From Linum tenue (taxonomy: Eukaryota; Streptophyta; Magnoliopsida; Malpighiales; Linaceae), in NCBI GenBank assembly GCA_946122785.1, contig CAMGYJ010000008.1:3993742-4057741 (forward strand): a stretch of 64,000 nucleotides of DNA. Reading direction: 5' to 3'. Every line of letters starts with the position of its first letter. Position 1 is the first letter of the stretch. The translations under genes were made by a program, and so were the position numbers. The notes under the pieces were generated by a model. It was given only the letters and a program-made list of their open reading frames with translations. It made no database searches and was not told the origin of the DNA. Below are positions 9,260 to 18,425 of this stretch, piece after piece.

Positions 9260-9280
9260 AGTTAGTATCTACTAACAAAA
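9260..9280 (+). repeat. Right terminal palindromic repeat of the virus insert
   Basis: AGTTAGTATCTACTAAC plus AAAA is the inverted partner (20 of 21) of 2280-2300, and is itself a near-perfect palindrome with 7-bp arms. Beyond it the composition changes from A-rich viral to G-rich host sequence. Confidence 0.6.
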
Positions 9281-9744
9281 TGACCAGTTAGCAGATTAAC
9301 CAGGTCGGGAAGGGGGAGGAGCGACCATTGCAAGGGGAGGGTTATCGGGGAAGAGAGGAAGGCGAAGCTTTTTGAAGGATTTTGGGGCTTTTTTTAATGG
9401 GAGTCGAGAGTCTGGTTTTAGCTTTCTCGTACTTCGGGTTTTCTTGGTAAAGCAAATAGAGGGAGAGCCAAAAAATTTAATTGTGGAGCCATTTTCCCGG
9501 AGCCAAAATTTGTGGATAGCGGGAGAGCCAAAAATTTTGGATTGTAGAGCGGGAAAAAATTGCGGGACAGCCAAATGGTAAACCTTGAGTCAGCTGTGAG
9601 AATTTTTGAAGTCCTAATCTTTTAGTTGTCTCATGAGAACAAATTTTATTGATTTTAAAACTTTGTGTTTAAATAATTAGTGAGTCGAAGATTAAGTTAT
9701 GTGACATAAAATAAAATTTATTAATTTTCGCCTGAAATTTGCAA
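9281..9744. other. Right flank of the virus; no gene
   Basis: G-rich then AT-rich sequence. Between 9455 and 9575 a short motif, GGGAGAGCCAAAAAxTT, recurs in degenerate form three times. Open frames here are short and not protein-like. The G-rich start (9301-9365) resembles the G-rich sequence left of the insert (2225-2265), consistent with one interrupted host site. Confidence 0.4.
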
Positions 9745-9926
9745 ACTGTTCGGGGTAATTAACTAGTCACGGGAAATGAAGACTAAAAAACATCAAATTA
9801 GTTCCCGTGATTAGAACTATACAATCAAATACGGGAATTTTTCCAGTGATTGTTATTATACTTCTTAGTACGGGAAAATTTACCGTGAATAAGATCCGGT
9901 GACTAGAAACTAGTTTTCTTGTAGTG
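9745..9926 (-). mobile_element. CACTA (En/Spm) transposon terminus
   Basis: Read on the minus strand the segment begins with CACTACAAGAAAACTA (9926-9911), the canonical plant CACTA terminal sequence. It is followed by several short subterminal repeats of the type TCACGGGAA / TACGGGAA in both orientations, as expected for transposase binding. No matching second terminus is visible nearby, so this is a remnant. Confidence 0.7.
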
Positions 9927-9979
9927 TTAGTTGATTGTGATTTTGAGGAAGGTGTATAAAAAGTCATAGAAGTAGTTTG

Positions 9980-10550
9980 CAGCAAGTGAAGGCAGTGAAG
10001 GGGCAGTTGGTCAGGGTAGTGATTGAACCAAGGAGGGTATTGAAAGACATAGAAGCAAAATCGAAGCAGTTGAAGAGAGAGAAGTTGTAGATGATCAGGA
10101 TATTAATGAAAATGGAGAGGGTATTGAAGGGCATGGAAGTGAATTGGATCAGGTGAAGGCAGAGAAGGAGGAGAAGAGCATTATGATGGAATTGAAGATG
10201 AGTGTTGGTTTTACGAGCTTATTAAAACTGTCCCAAGGAAGATGAGTTGGCCAAATACAAGAAAGAGGATTGAGGAGTTGGAGATCAAGTTGATAAGAAA
10301 CTCAATTGAAAGAGAAATTCAGGTTCATGGAGAGAACGTCCATCAAAGTAGCATAAATGGAGTTGCAGAAGGAGGATTAGAAATTGAATTTTGGTTTAAA
10401 ACATATACGTCAAGAGATTGAAGATGGAGGGGATAAAAAGTCGGTTGTACAACGGAGAGTGGAAACTATTGGATCTTTAGGTGTTATGGTTGTTGCAACT
10501 TCCACAACCTATGTTTATGTTAAAACGAGGAATCATTTATTGATTTACTA
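9980..10550 (+). pseudogene. Broken coiled-coil gene fragment
   Basis: Interrupted frames encode Lys/Glu-rich helical stretches (for example a 26-residue open piece from about 10,012), and a last open piece (about 10,410-10,548) ends with a hydrophobic segment GSLGVMVVATSTTYVYV followed by a basic tail and stop. A long coiled coil plus C-terminal membrane anchor suggests a tail-anchored organelle protein, but several in-frame stops and frame changes show it is not functional. It lies just inside the Helitron 3' end at 11154, so it may be a captured fragment. Identity uncertain. Confidence 0.35.
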
Positions 10551-11126
10551 AAGTTTCGATTCACTATTCAAACTACTGAAACCTGTAGATAAGGAGTGTC
10601 TAATTTTGTGCCTCATTACTTTGATCGACTCTATTAGTATATTGGATGTTACTCTAATTTTGTAATTTGGTTTCAAGTTTTGATGGTCTCCTTTTAGTTG
10701 AGTTGTTAGCATATGATTTACTTGAATCAACAACTTTTCATTTCTGTTTTTTATAAATCCATTTATTTTTTATTAGTGGCATGTTATTTATAGAGGAGAG
10801 CTTTGAACTATTTATGTGGGATTGTGAGGTTTCATTTCAGTTTCAAACTATTTATGGATAGTGTGGGAATTCCAATGAGCTTCTATATTATATATTTCTG
10901 AACAATATATTAACCAATATCATTTTAATGGAGGCTCAATTATCATTATGAAAATGGGATTAATGATATATTTTTATATTCTTAAATGAGGAGGGTATTT
11001 TTCTGAATGTTCGACCTATATATTCATTTTTTATATAGAATCTCGATTGAATAATTTTCAATAAAGTTAAACAAATTAATATACTTAAACATAACATAAA
11101 AATATAAATATTAAAATATGAATATT
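10551..11126. other. AT-rich stretch without genes
   Basis: Very AT-rich, no protein-like frame and no terminal repeat seen. It is probably the internal body of the Helitron-like element ending at 11154. Confidence 0.4.
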
Positions 11127-11154
11127 CCGGTCAACGGGCTGGATTATAAGCTAG
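11127..11154 (+). mobile_element. Helitron 3' terminus (copy 1)
   Basis: A GC hairpin CCGGTCAACGGGCTGG is followed after 8 bases by CTAG and a T outside the element, the hallmark of Helitron 3' ends (hairpin, then CTRR, insertion between A and T). The same hairpin family occurs at 32792, 53605, 55998 and 58899. The 5' end was not found. Confidence 0.65.
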
Positions 11155-11517
11155 TGAAGAAGTAAGGAAGTTATGGACTGGAGATAAAGCTTGAGGCGTG
11201 GGAGGACGGCCTTCAATTTTCTCTTAAGTAACCAATAGAAAATTGAAATCCCTAATAACAAAGAAGGGGTGCATGGCGCACACAAGACAAAAGAAAAGAG
11301 TAATAGAAATTTCATTAAGCTGAAGTTGACTACGAACCCCTTCATTACAATCCAAGTGAACAAAAACCAAGACTAACTTTTCAAAATAGGCTGAACACAT
11401 TCAACGAACATGTAGAATATTTTATTTTGTTTTACATGTAAAATATTTTTAGTATCACCTCATATTTATCATCAACATATTACGGAGATTGTAAAAAAAT
11501 TAGGGTAATGTCTATTT
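11155..11517. other. No gene; intergenic
   Basis: AT-rich sequence with a short minus-strand frame that does not resemble a protein. Nothing else seen. Confidence 0.4.
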
Positions 11518-11745
11518 GGCTAATAAGTTTTTTATTACTCGGGAATCTCAGCCCCACGTGCCACTTTGTAACAGCGGGTCCTACTAAACTTGAGGTCACC
11601 TGCATTCCATTTGACGTCAATGGGGCTCACTCCCAACAGCTTTATACCTTCGGAAACACCAACAAGCCTCACTTGGATTCGAACCTGGAATCTGCAATTC
11701 TCAAACCTTCATTGTCGCGGCAGCTTATCGTTAGGTTATCTAAAA
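11518..11745 (+). repeat. Dispersed repeat with tRNA-like B box
   Basis: The part around 11555-11610 (CCCACGTGCCACTTTGTAAC and onward) is matched in inverted orientation at 16316-16385. Downstream, GGATTCGAACCTGG resembles the pol III B box on the minus strand, followed by a phrase typical of tRNA-derived SINEs. Low divergence between the copies suggests a family of modest age. No protein. Confidence 0.5.
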
Positions 11746-11884
11746 GGTATTTTGGAAAGTAATTGAAAAGAAGGAAGACACTAGCGAAGAGTTCGACAAG
11801 GAATAGGAGTATTACGAATATTATGATAAATTGATAATAGAATAGACAGAAGCGTTTCCATTCTTTAGGAGGAGTTAGAAGCTT

Positions 11885-12345
11885 AGTTTGGCCCTGTTGT
11901 AGCTTTTGCAGAAACAGCTTCTGGTTGGAACTTTTAGATAAGTACTTTTCCAAAAAAAACAGTTTAGTGTTTGGCTGTAAAACTATTAGAAGTGTTTTTT
12001 AATATGAGAGGTTGTGTAAAATGACTATAAAGGACTTATAATATAAAATATTAATAAAAATCTAAACAATAAAAAGTAGTCAAAATGGATCTTGTTAGAT
12101 TTCTTTTATATTAAATAATATGATTTTATCATTTATTTTATTTTTAAAATGATATAAATGAAGAAAAATTATATTTTCTGTAATAAAATTAAAATATGGT
12201 AATGAGAATCTTGTAGTTTCAAAACAACTTTTCGCAGAAGCTCCAAATCTGAACTTCTGCATTTATGTTATACAAAAGCTCTTTTCAGCTTTTCAATAGC
12301 CAAGCTTTTAGAGGTGTTTGGCCCTGTTTCAGCTTTTAAAGTCGA
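11885..12345. repeat. Degenerate MITE-like repeat
   Basis: TTTGGCCCTGTTGTAGCTTT at about 11888 and TTTGGCCCTGTTTCAGCTTT at about 12319 are direct copies bracketing AT-rich sequence that contains inverted pieces (AGCTTTTxCAGAA and TTCTGCxAAAAGCT). This is the look of a decayed plant MITE cluster. Boundaries are uncertain. Confidence 0.35.
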
Positions 12346-12374
12346 AAATCACTTCTAAAAATCGGGCCATACAT

Positions 12375-14018
12375 AGGGAGAGATGGCTCAAATCTGGACC
12401 CTTCATTTAGAAAATCCAGATTTAAGGATGGAGAATTAAAGACCATTTTTATTTTCTCTAACTTTATTAATCGGCTCATATCTTTTTCGTTTTAACTCGG
12501 ATTTTAATTTTTTTTGCACAGGTGGAACGAGTTCATCCTGCTCTACAAAATGAGATCAATTTTCAATATCTTTTTAGAACAAAATATTCTGGCCTCTCGG
12601 TACCAACTGCATACCATATGGTATTTTCTTCATTTTTAATTCGTTTTTGAATACGTTTGCACAGAAAGGACGAGTTCATCATGATCTATTGGATCGACAG
12701 ATTTCTAGGTGAACAAATTACAGGACCAAAAAATACCACACAATACCATACAATACCACCCTGGTACGGGGTGGTATCTTATGGTACACAATGTTAAAAG
12801 TCGTAAATGACAGTTAATATATTTCTACTATCATGTATTCAACCATCCTACAATCTTGGTTTGTTCATACAACCATGGTACGCTTTCAAACCATATGTAT
12901 GCTCTTATTTCAATACCAGTCAGTACCATATGGTATAGACTGGTAAAAAATGACTCAATTTTTTTGTTCGAAAATTATATCAAAATGAATATCATTTTGA
13001 AGAACACAATTAATCTGATATAACCATGTAAATTTTTTTTAAATTTTGACTTAAAACGAGTGAGAAATCGTCCGTCAAATATTAAGGAGGGGAAAATTAA
13101 AGACTTTTCAGGAGAGAGAGGGATGCTGATGTCATGCTGATGTGGACAGGTTACTCACCATAAAGTTACTCACCATAAGCTTACTGACCTAATCCGTTCC
13201 CGGGAGAGACGGGAGCAAATCCGGTGAGTAACCCCATGCATAATCCAATAAGAATCTGCCACATCAGCCCCTCCTTCTCTCTCCTGAAAAAATCATTAAT
13301 TTTCTTTCCCTTAATTTTTAACGAACGATTTCTCACTCGTTTTAACTCGGAATTTAATTTTTTTGCACAGTTAGATCAGATTAATTGTGCTCTTCAAAAT
13401 GATATCCACTATGATATTTTTTTTGGAACAAAATTTTTTTTTTCAGTTATTACCAGTCTATACCATATGATATTGACTATACCATATGGTATTGACTGGT
13501 ATTAAATAACAGCATACCATATGATATGAAAAATACCAGTCAATTCCATATGTTGTTATTTAATACCAGTCAATACCATATGGTATTAAATAACAGCATA
13601 CCATATGGTATGAAAAATACCACCTCATACCAGGGTGGTATAGTATGGTATGGAGTTGGTAACGAGAGGTTTGAAATTTTTTCCCCCAGAAAATTTTGAA
13701 ATCCAATAGATCATGATTAAATCGTTCCTTTTGTGCAAAAATTTCCGAAAATGACTAAACAACGAAGGAGATACCATATGGTATGGAGTTGGGAAAATTA
13801 TTTTTCTCAAAAAATATTGAAAATGGATATCATTTTGTAGAGCACAACGAACTCGTTCCACCTGTGTAAAAAAAAAAATTGAAATCCGAGTTAGAATGAA
13901 GAAGATATGATCCAATTAAGAAAACTAGGAAAAATAAATTCCTTTAATTCTCCACCCTTACATCTGCAGTCACTTAAAAGAAGGATTCAAATTTGGTTTT
14001 TCATTGTTACTCTCCCTA
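12375..14018. mobile_element. Large nested foldback element with CATATG palindromes
   Basis: Six related arms, each about 80-90 bp and containing the string ACTCGGATTTTAATTTTTTTT or a variant next to a GCACAG-GGAACGAGTTC motif, occur in the order plus, plus, minus, plus, minus, minus. The order reads the same on both strands, so the whole 1.6 kb is a giant imperfect palindrome centred near 13,200. Between arms, ACCATATGGTAT and relatives are repeated many times. Outer ends share AGGGAGAG followed by a segment containing GGAGAATTAAAG. No coding capacity. Likely a non-autonomous Mutator-like or foldback transposon that inserted into itself, ending just upstream of the F-box gene. Confidence 0.7.
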
Positions 14019-14052
14019 AAGTTACTCACCCTATCTTGAGCCGGGAGAGACT

Positions 14053-15442
14053 ATGGCTCTAACGGAAAATAGGGTTTTCTGGCTCTTTCACCTTGGGCTA
14101 TCCGTCGTCCTCCCTCCCTCCTGGTCGTCCCCCGCCGCCACCGACGGCTACATATCCACCGCTGTCTACGGCCATCTTCTCACTCCCGCCACCAGAAAAC
14201 CATTGCTCCGTTCAAAGGCAAACCGTCAAGGCCCAATCAGCAAACTCGGAGACGATCTCCTCCTGGCGATTCTGATTCGCCTCCCGAACGCTAGATCCGC
14301 CTTCCAGTGCAAATCCGTCTGCAAGCGCTGGTGCTCACTCATCTCCAGTCCCCACTTCGGCCGCAGTTTCGTTTCTCACCGTCAACAAAGCAGGATCGAC
14401 GGCGGCGGCGGCGGCGGCGAACTACTTCCTTTAACCTCACGCGACACTGAATCCATCTTGAGCTTTCTCCCCGTGCCTGATGAGGTCCAATCCGATTTCG
14501 TACTTTTGGGTTGCTTCAAGGATTTGGTTTTATGCGGCTTCGTGGACTCTGCTGCTGGGAATGATTTTGATGGCGAGATGGGGAGATTGTTCTTCGTCTG
14601 CAATCCGTTTACAAAGCAATGGGTAGCCGGCGCCCAAAAGGTCGGTCGGGTATCAGAACAAATGTTTAGTCTCTGAGAAATTGGATTCTGGAGATGAGGA
14701 TGATTGTCGATTCCGAGTCGTCCTTGTTTCTGGATCACCTGACCGTGCAATAGTAGACTTGTTTTGTTCGGAGTCAGGGGAATGGATGGAAGACGCCATG
14801 GCTCCTCCTGATTCTGGTTCTTCCACACAGATGATGCTTGGGGATGTGATTCCCTTGTGGAATGGGACCTTGTGTTGGCTGTCCGATGACATGCTTGCTT
14901 TTTGTGTGTGGAATCCATTCTGCCCACACACACTTCCGACTTCCACAATCATTGAATCGCCGAACGGCCGGAGTTATTCCTGGTTCTCCAGTGCCTTACC
15001 GAAGCGCACGATTTGGGTCTCACTTGGTGTTTTACACCTAGTTTTTCACCTTCAGGAAAAGCATTGTTTGTCTATTTGGAGATGGGAGGAAGACAATAGA
15101 AGATGGTGTTTTCTTTACACTGGCTTTGTGGCGGATTACATCATTAAGCGTGAGTATGTACAATTTAAGGGTTTGAAGGCGCATGATGTGGTTGGCATTC
15201 ATCCGAGTAAGCCCGAAACCATCTTCTTGGAGTGTCGTCGTCCTTCTGATGTCGCGCCTATTGTGGTCGAGTGCAACATGAGGACGGGAGAGATGGAGGT
15301 CTTCACCGATAGAGGGAATTGGGGTGCGTTGTTCCAGCCGAGGTTCACTTGCTGGCCTTCCCCAATTCCGGGCTACGAGAAACTGCGAACTATGTATGAT
15401 GGCTACTATAGTTGTTTGGTTCAGAGCATCAGCCAATCTTGA
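14053..15442 (+). pseudogene. F-box protein gene, frameshifted
   Basis: The first frame (14053-14676) has an F-box at about residues 62-105 (ISKLGDDLLLAILIRLPNA through the CKRWCSLISSPHF segment), preceded by a GC-rich N-terminus. The second frame (open upstream of 14681 and ending 15442) carries the beta-propeller-like associated domain and a typical C-terminal YDGYYSCLVQS. Protein similarity runs off frame 1 after KQWVAG and resumes in frame 2 at APKRSVGYQ, so an indel lies around 14,620-14,635. An intact protein would be a substrate adaptor of an SCF ubiquitin ligase. Either a recent pseudogene or an assembly error; codon use on both sides remains gene-like. A possible 3'-UTR intron spans about 15,462-15,565. 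The ATG at 14053 is only 35 bases from the foldback element, so the native start may have been lost. Confidence 0.8.
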
Positions 15443-16315
15443 ACTCCCTAAAACCGTAACCGGTAAATCACATGAATTCCTTTCATTTGATTACTCTAAT
15501 TCCTTTTGTTTGTTGTTTTGTACATACAATTCACCACTTAGTGCTTCATATATACTATTTAACAGGTCAATGCGCTCGATCCACATGACATTGTTCTTCC
15601 ATCTCTGGACATCCCATTCCATGCATGTTTTCCCTCATCTGGGTACTATACGCGTTAGAAGCTTAAATAAAATTTTTTGGTTCTGTGCAGAGCTAAAGCA
15701 AGAGTCTTTCCGTGCTCTCCAAGAAGTTTGGTGGTATTGAGATGAGGTGGGAGCATACATTTAGTGTTCAAAATCTTAACCATTGTTAGTGATAACAGTT
15801 GCTTGGAGTACAAGTCATGATTCCTTTTTCCTTTGTCCCAAATTAAAGAGTTCAGAGTTCTAATGCTGCAATTTGTATCTTTTACAAAAAGAGTTTGGTT
15901 ATTGCGATGTACCAAGTATAGGTTCTATTGTTTGAACTTTAGTTGTTATAATTAAAGTTAGTGATAACAGTTGCTTAGGTCCTAACATGTTCCAAGCCTT
16001 TGATTTATTGAGCCACATGTTTCAATTAAACTCCATCAATTGTTCTGCATCATTGTAATTCCTTTCTCTTTTTTTTTTTGGTAGAATTTTCCTTTCTCTT
16101 TTTGCTATAATTATTGATAAAATAATTAGCTTAACCGGCCAAGCAAAAAACTAGAACTAATTGATCAGGAATGATTATTTAGCCTCTTTTATGTCATGTA
16201 TTACATGCTTTAGTTTAAGTTATTTGGCACACACATTTTACTCGAAAGAGTAAAGCAAAATTTGCTGAATGTTAGGAGCAAAAGCAAAATTTGGTACACA
16301 CATTTTACACAAATT
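15443..16315. other. F-box 3' UTR and intergenic sequence
   Basis: Contains a likely spliced 3' UTR of the F-box gene (acceptor near 15,565), then AT-rich DNA with a poly-T run at about 16,069. No further gene seen. Confidence 0.4.
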
Positions 16316-16385
16316 AAATGCAGGTGATCCCCAGTTTTAATAGGATCCGCTGTCACAAAGTGCACGTGGGACTGAGGTTCCTGGG
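16316..16385 (-). repeat. Inverted copy of the 11.55-kb dispersed repeat
   Basis: On the minus strand this reads CCCACGTGCACTTTGTGACA and onward, matching 11,555-11,610 with a few changes. Part of the same SINE-like family. Confidence 0.5.
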
Positions 16386-16531
16386 TATAAAAAAACACTA
16401 ATATAAAGAGGTTCTTCGTGAGAAGGTGTTTAATTCTAAATTTCTAACCTTCTGGGTAAATTTAGGAATGACATCCAAAAGAGTTTGTTAATTATACTAA
16501 TGAAAAAAGATTCGTTAAAATTTCCATCCTC

Positions 16532-17115
16532 TATGTCAATCATCACTTATGATGTGATGAACAATAAAACACATGAATTTGCACAAAAACCATTAAATAA
16601 TTAATTTAATTTGAAGGATTTAGAATTTAGAGGTTTAGGGTTCGGGTTCGGGTTTATAATTTGGGGTTTAGTGATAGAACTCAAAATTGGAGGTCTAGGG
16701 CTTAGGGTAATCCGTTAATTAGTTGTTATCATATGTTATATCATCATATTACACTAATTCTACAAATTAAAATTCAAAATCCGACACCTTAAGACTAGTT
16801 TTTGAGTTGGGTGCATTGGTGCACTCACTTTTTTGTGTGCATCCCAACTCTACAAGTAGCCATAGACATCAAATTTTGAATTTTAACTAGTAGCATTAGT
16901 TTAATATCATGATATAACAAAGAATCTCAACTAATCAATCCATTACCTTAACCCCTAAACGTTCAATTTTGAACACCAACCCAAAAATCCCAAAATGTGA
17001 ACCCTAACCCTAAATCCCTAAATCCTAAATCCTTCAAATCAAAGTAAATATTTAATGATTTTTTTTTTAAATTCATGGATTTCATGTCTATTATATTACA
17101 AGTAATGATTGACAT
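16532..17115. mobile_element. Foldback MITE, about 580 bp
   Basis: The left arm starting ATGTCAATCATCACTTATGA is the reverse complement, with scattered changes, of the right arm ending at 17115. The arms meet at a tight inverted repeat (GAGTTGGGTGCA ... TGCATCCCAACTC, 16805-16851). It also includes degenerate GGGTTTAGGG-like strings. No protein. Surrounding sequence to 17,767 has no recognisable gene. Confidence 0.7.
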
Positions 17116-18117
17116 CGTTTTGACATGAATCACCTACTCAAAATGTCGATTATGAAGCGAATGCAACCAATGTTTGTGCAACCATACCGAAAGTTATACC
17201 AGACAAGTTAATAATAGGTTATTTTGTGCTAAAATAGTGGTTCAACCATTTTGTATCGCTGAAACCACACACCAATAAGAGTAAAATATCCTATATTTTC
17301 GATCGGACCGACCGATACGGTTTCTTAAACCATGTCTGCAACTAATAATAATACTACTAGTACTAATAATCTTTGACACGTTAGTTTCTGTCATATTGCA
17401 GGAAATGTGTGATGTCGTCAAGTTTCATGCGAAATATCCATTAGCCGAATTGAGCAATTATTGTAGGATTTATAAATGAAAAAAAGGAAAAGATAGCGAA
17501 TGAAGAGAGAACATGTGGAGGGGTTGTAGGATCACCCTGCAAACTGGTATGCAGGCAAATATTGTCCCTCCTCATTTGTAGATTTTGATCCTGTTGTTAA
17601 CCAACAATAAAAGAAATTTATTTTGATTTTATCATCATATACTCCTATATCTATTGAAATTAAAACCAGACAAGTAAATTGTAAATGAATGTATTTTTAT
17701 AATATTAAATTTTATGAGTAGTTTTTATGCGGAGAGTATCATATCTCTAACAAATTGTACACATTCGTTAACAGCTGTCAAACTGATACTTCACCAAAAT
17801 ATGGTCTGTAGTAATTCCACTGCCATTTGCGTTGAGCTGTCTGAAAATATTGAAATCCAATTCAAGCCCCATCTGATTGTTGATGTGCTCGTGAGCGATA
17901 CGAACCTTTACTTGATTAGGAAGTCGTCCAACTCCAACTCCAACTCCCCAAGAGCAATGACCTGTATTAATTATATTCATATGTATAAAAGTACTCAGTT
18001 TTTATTTGCTCCACTTCATAAAAGCATGCTCATAGGTTCATAAAGGAGAAACATTCGATAGATTTAAGCCGTACTGGTACATATATGGTACGTGGAAATG
18101 TACGAGACCTGCAGTGC

Positions 18118-18122
18118 TGCAC
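18118..18122. repeat. Target-site duplication TGCAC (left)
   Basis: TGCAC directly precedes the 5' LTR and recurs at 22878-22882 directly after the 3' LTR, proving a single intact insertion. Confidence 0.9.
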
Positions 18123-18321
18123 TATTAGAGATAAATAAATTTTATCTTTCTTTTTTATTTTTCCCACTACTGTTCTGTTGCTATCTTTGTGGGTAGTGTA
18201 TGTCAATTCTGTTGTACGTGTTCCTTGTTTGTCTCTCACAAGGCTGTATATTAGATCACAGAATCATCAATGAGAATCAAGTTAGTTTTCTCTGCAAATA
18301 TCAAATCTACAATCCTCTTCA
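18123..18321 (+). repeat. Copia 5' LTR
   Basis: 199 bp, starting TATTAGAGATAAATAAA and ending CTCTTCA, identical to the 3' copy as far as I can read. The unusual TA start is present in both copies. Confidence 0.9.
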
Positions 18322-18333
18322 TGGTATCAGAGC
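18322..18333 (+). other. Copia primer-binding site (tRNA-Met)
   Basis: TGGTATCAGAGC immediately abuts the 5' LTR, as in most plant copia elements. Confidence 0.92.
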
Positions 18334-18425
18334 TAGCAACGATCAGCTAGATCGATCCAACCTCTCTCTTTCGTTTTCAACTCTCTTCTCTTTACTCGCC
18401 TTCCTTCTTCTTGCTTGCTGTCATC

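Larger units (their letters stand above)
2280..9280 (+). mobile_element. Endogenous pararetrovirus (Caulimoviridae), near full-length, ORFs open
   Basis: A roughly 7.0-kb block of very A-rich sequence carries, in order, a small coiled-coil ORF, a coat protein with CCHC knuckle, protease-RT-RNase H, transactivator/viroplasmin, an intergenic region with as-1-like element and TATA box, a 30K movement protein, a small ORF and a primer site complementary to initiator tRNA-Met. That is the complete caulimovirid set, circularly permuted so that the linear ends lie between the primer site and the first ORF. Placement of the primer site downstream of the movement protein and small ORF, rather than just after the promoter leader, resembles my recollection of soymoviruses; genus assignment is inference. 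No integrase is encoded, as expected, so integration was host-mediated. All six main ORFs lack internal stops. The promoter lies within the insert, so a single copy would transcribe out of the right end into host DNA. Confidence 0.93.

Noticed and set aside
14382..14952. Long minus-strand frames of 99-188 codons
   Set aside because: They lie wholly antisense to the F-box coding sequence and lack any domain.
17714..18043. Plus-strand frame of 109 codons
   Set aside because: It is antisense to the barwin exon and the LTR start; the minus strand carries the recognisable protein.
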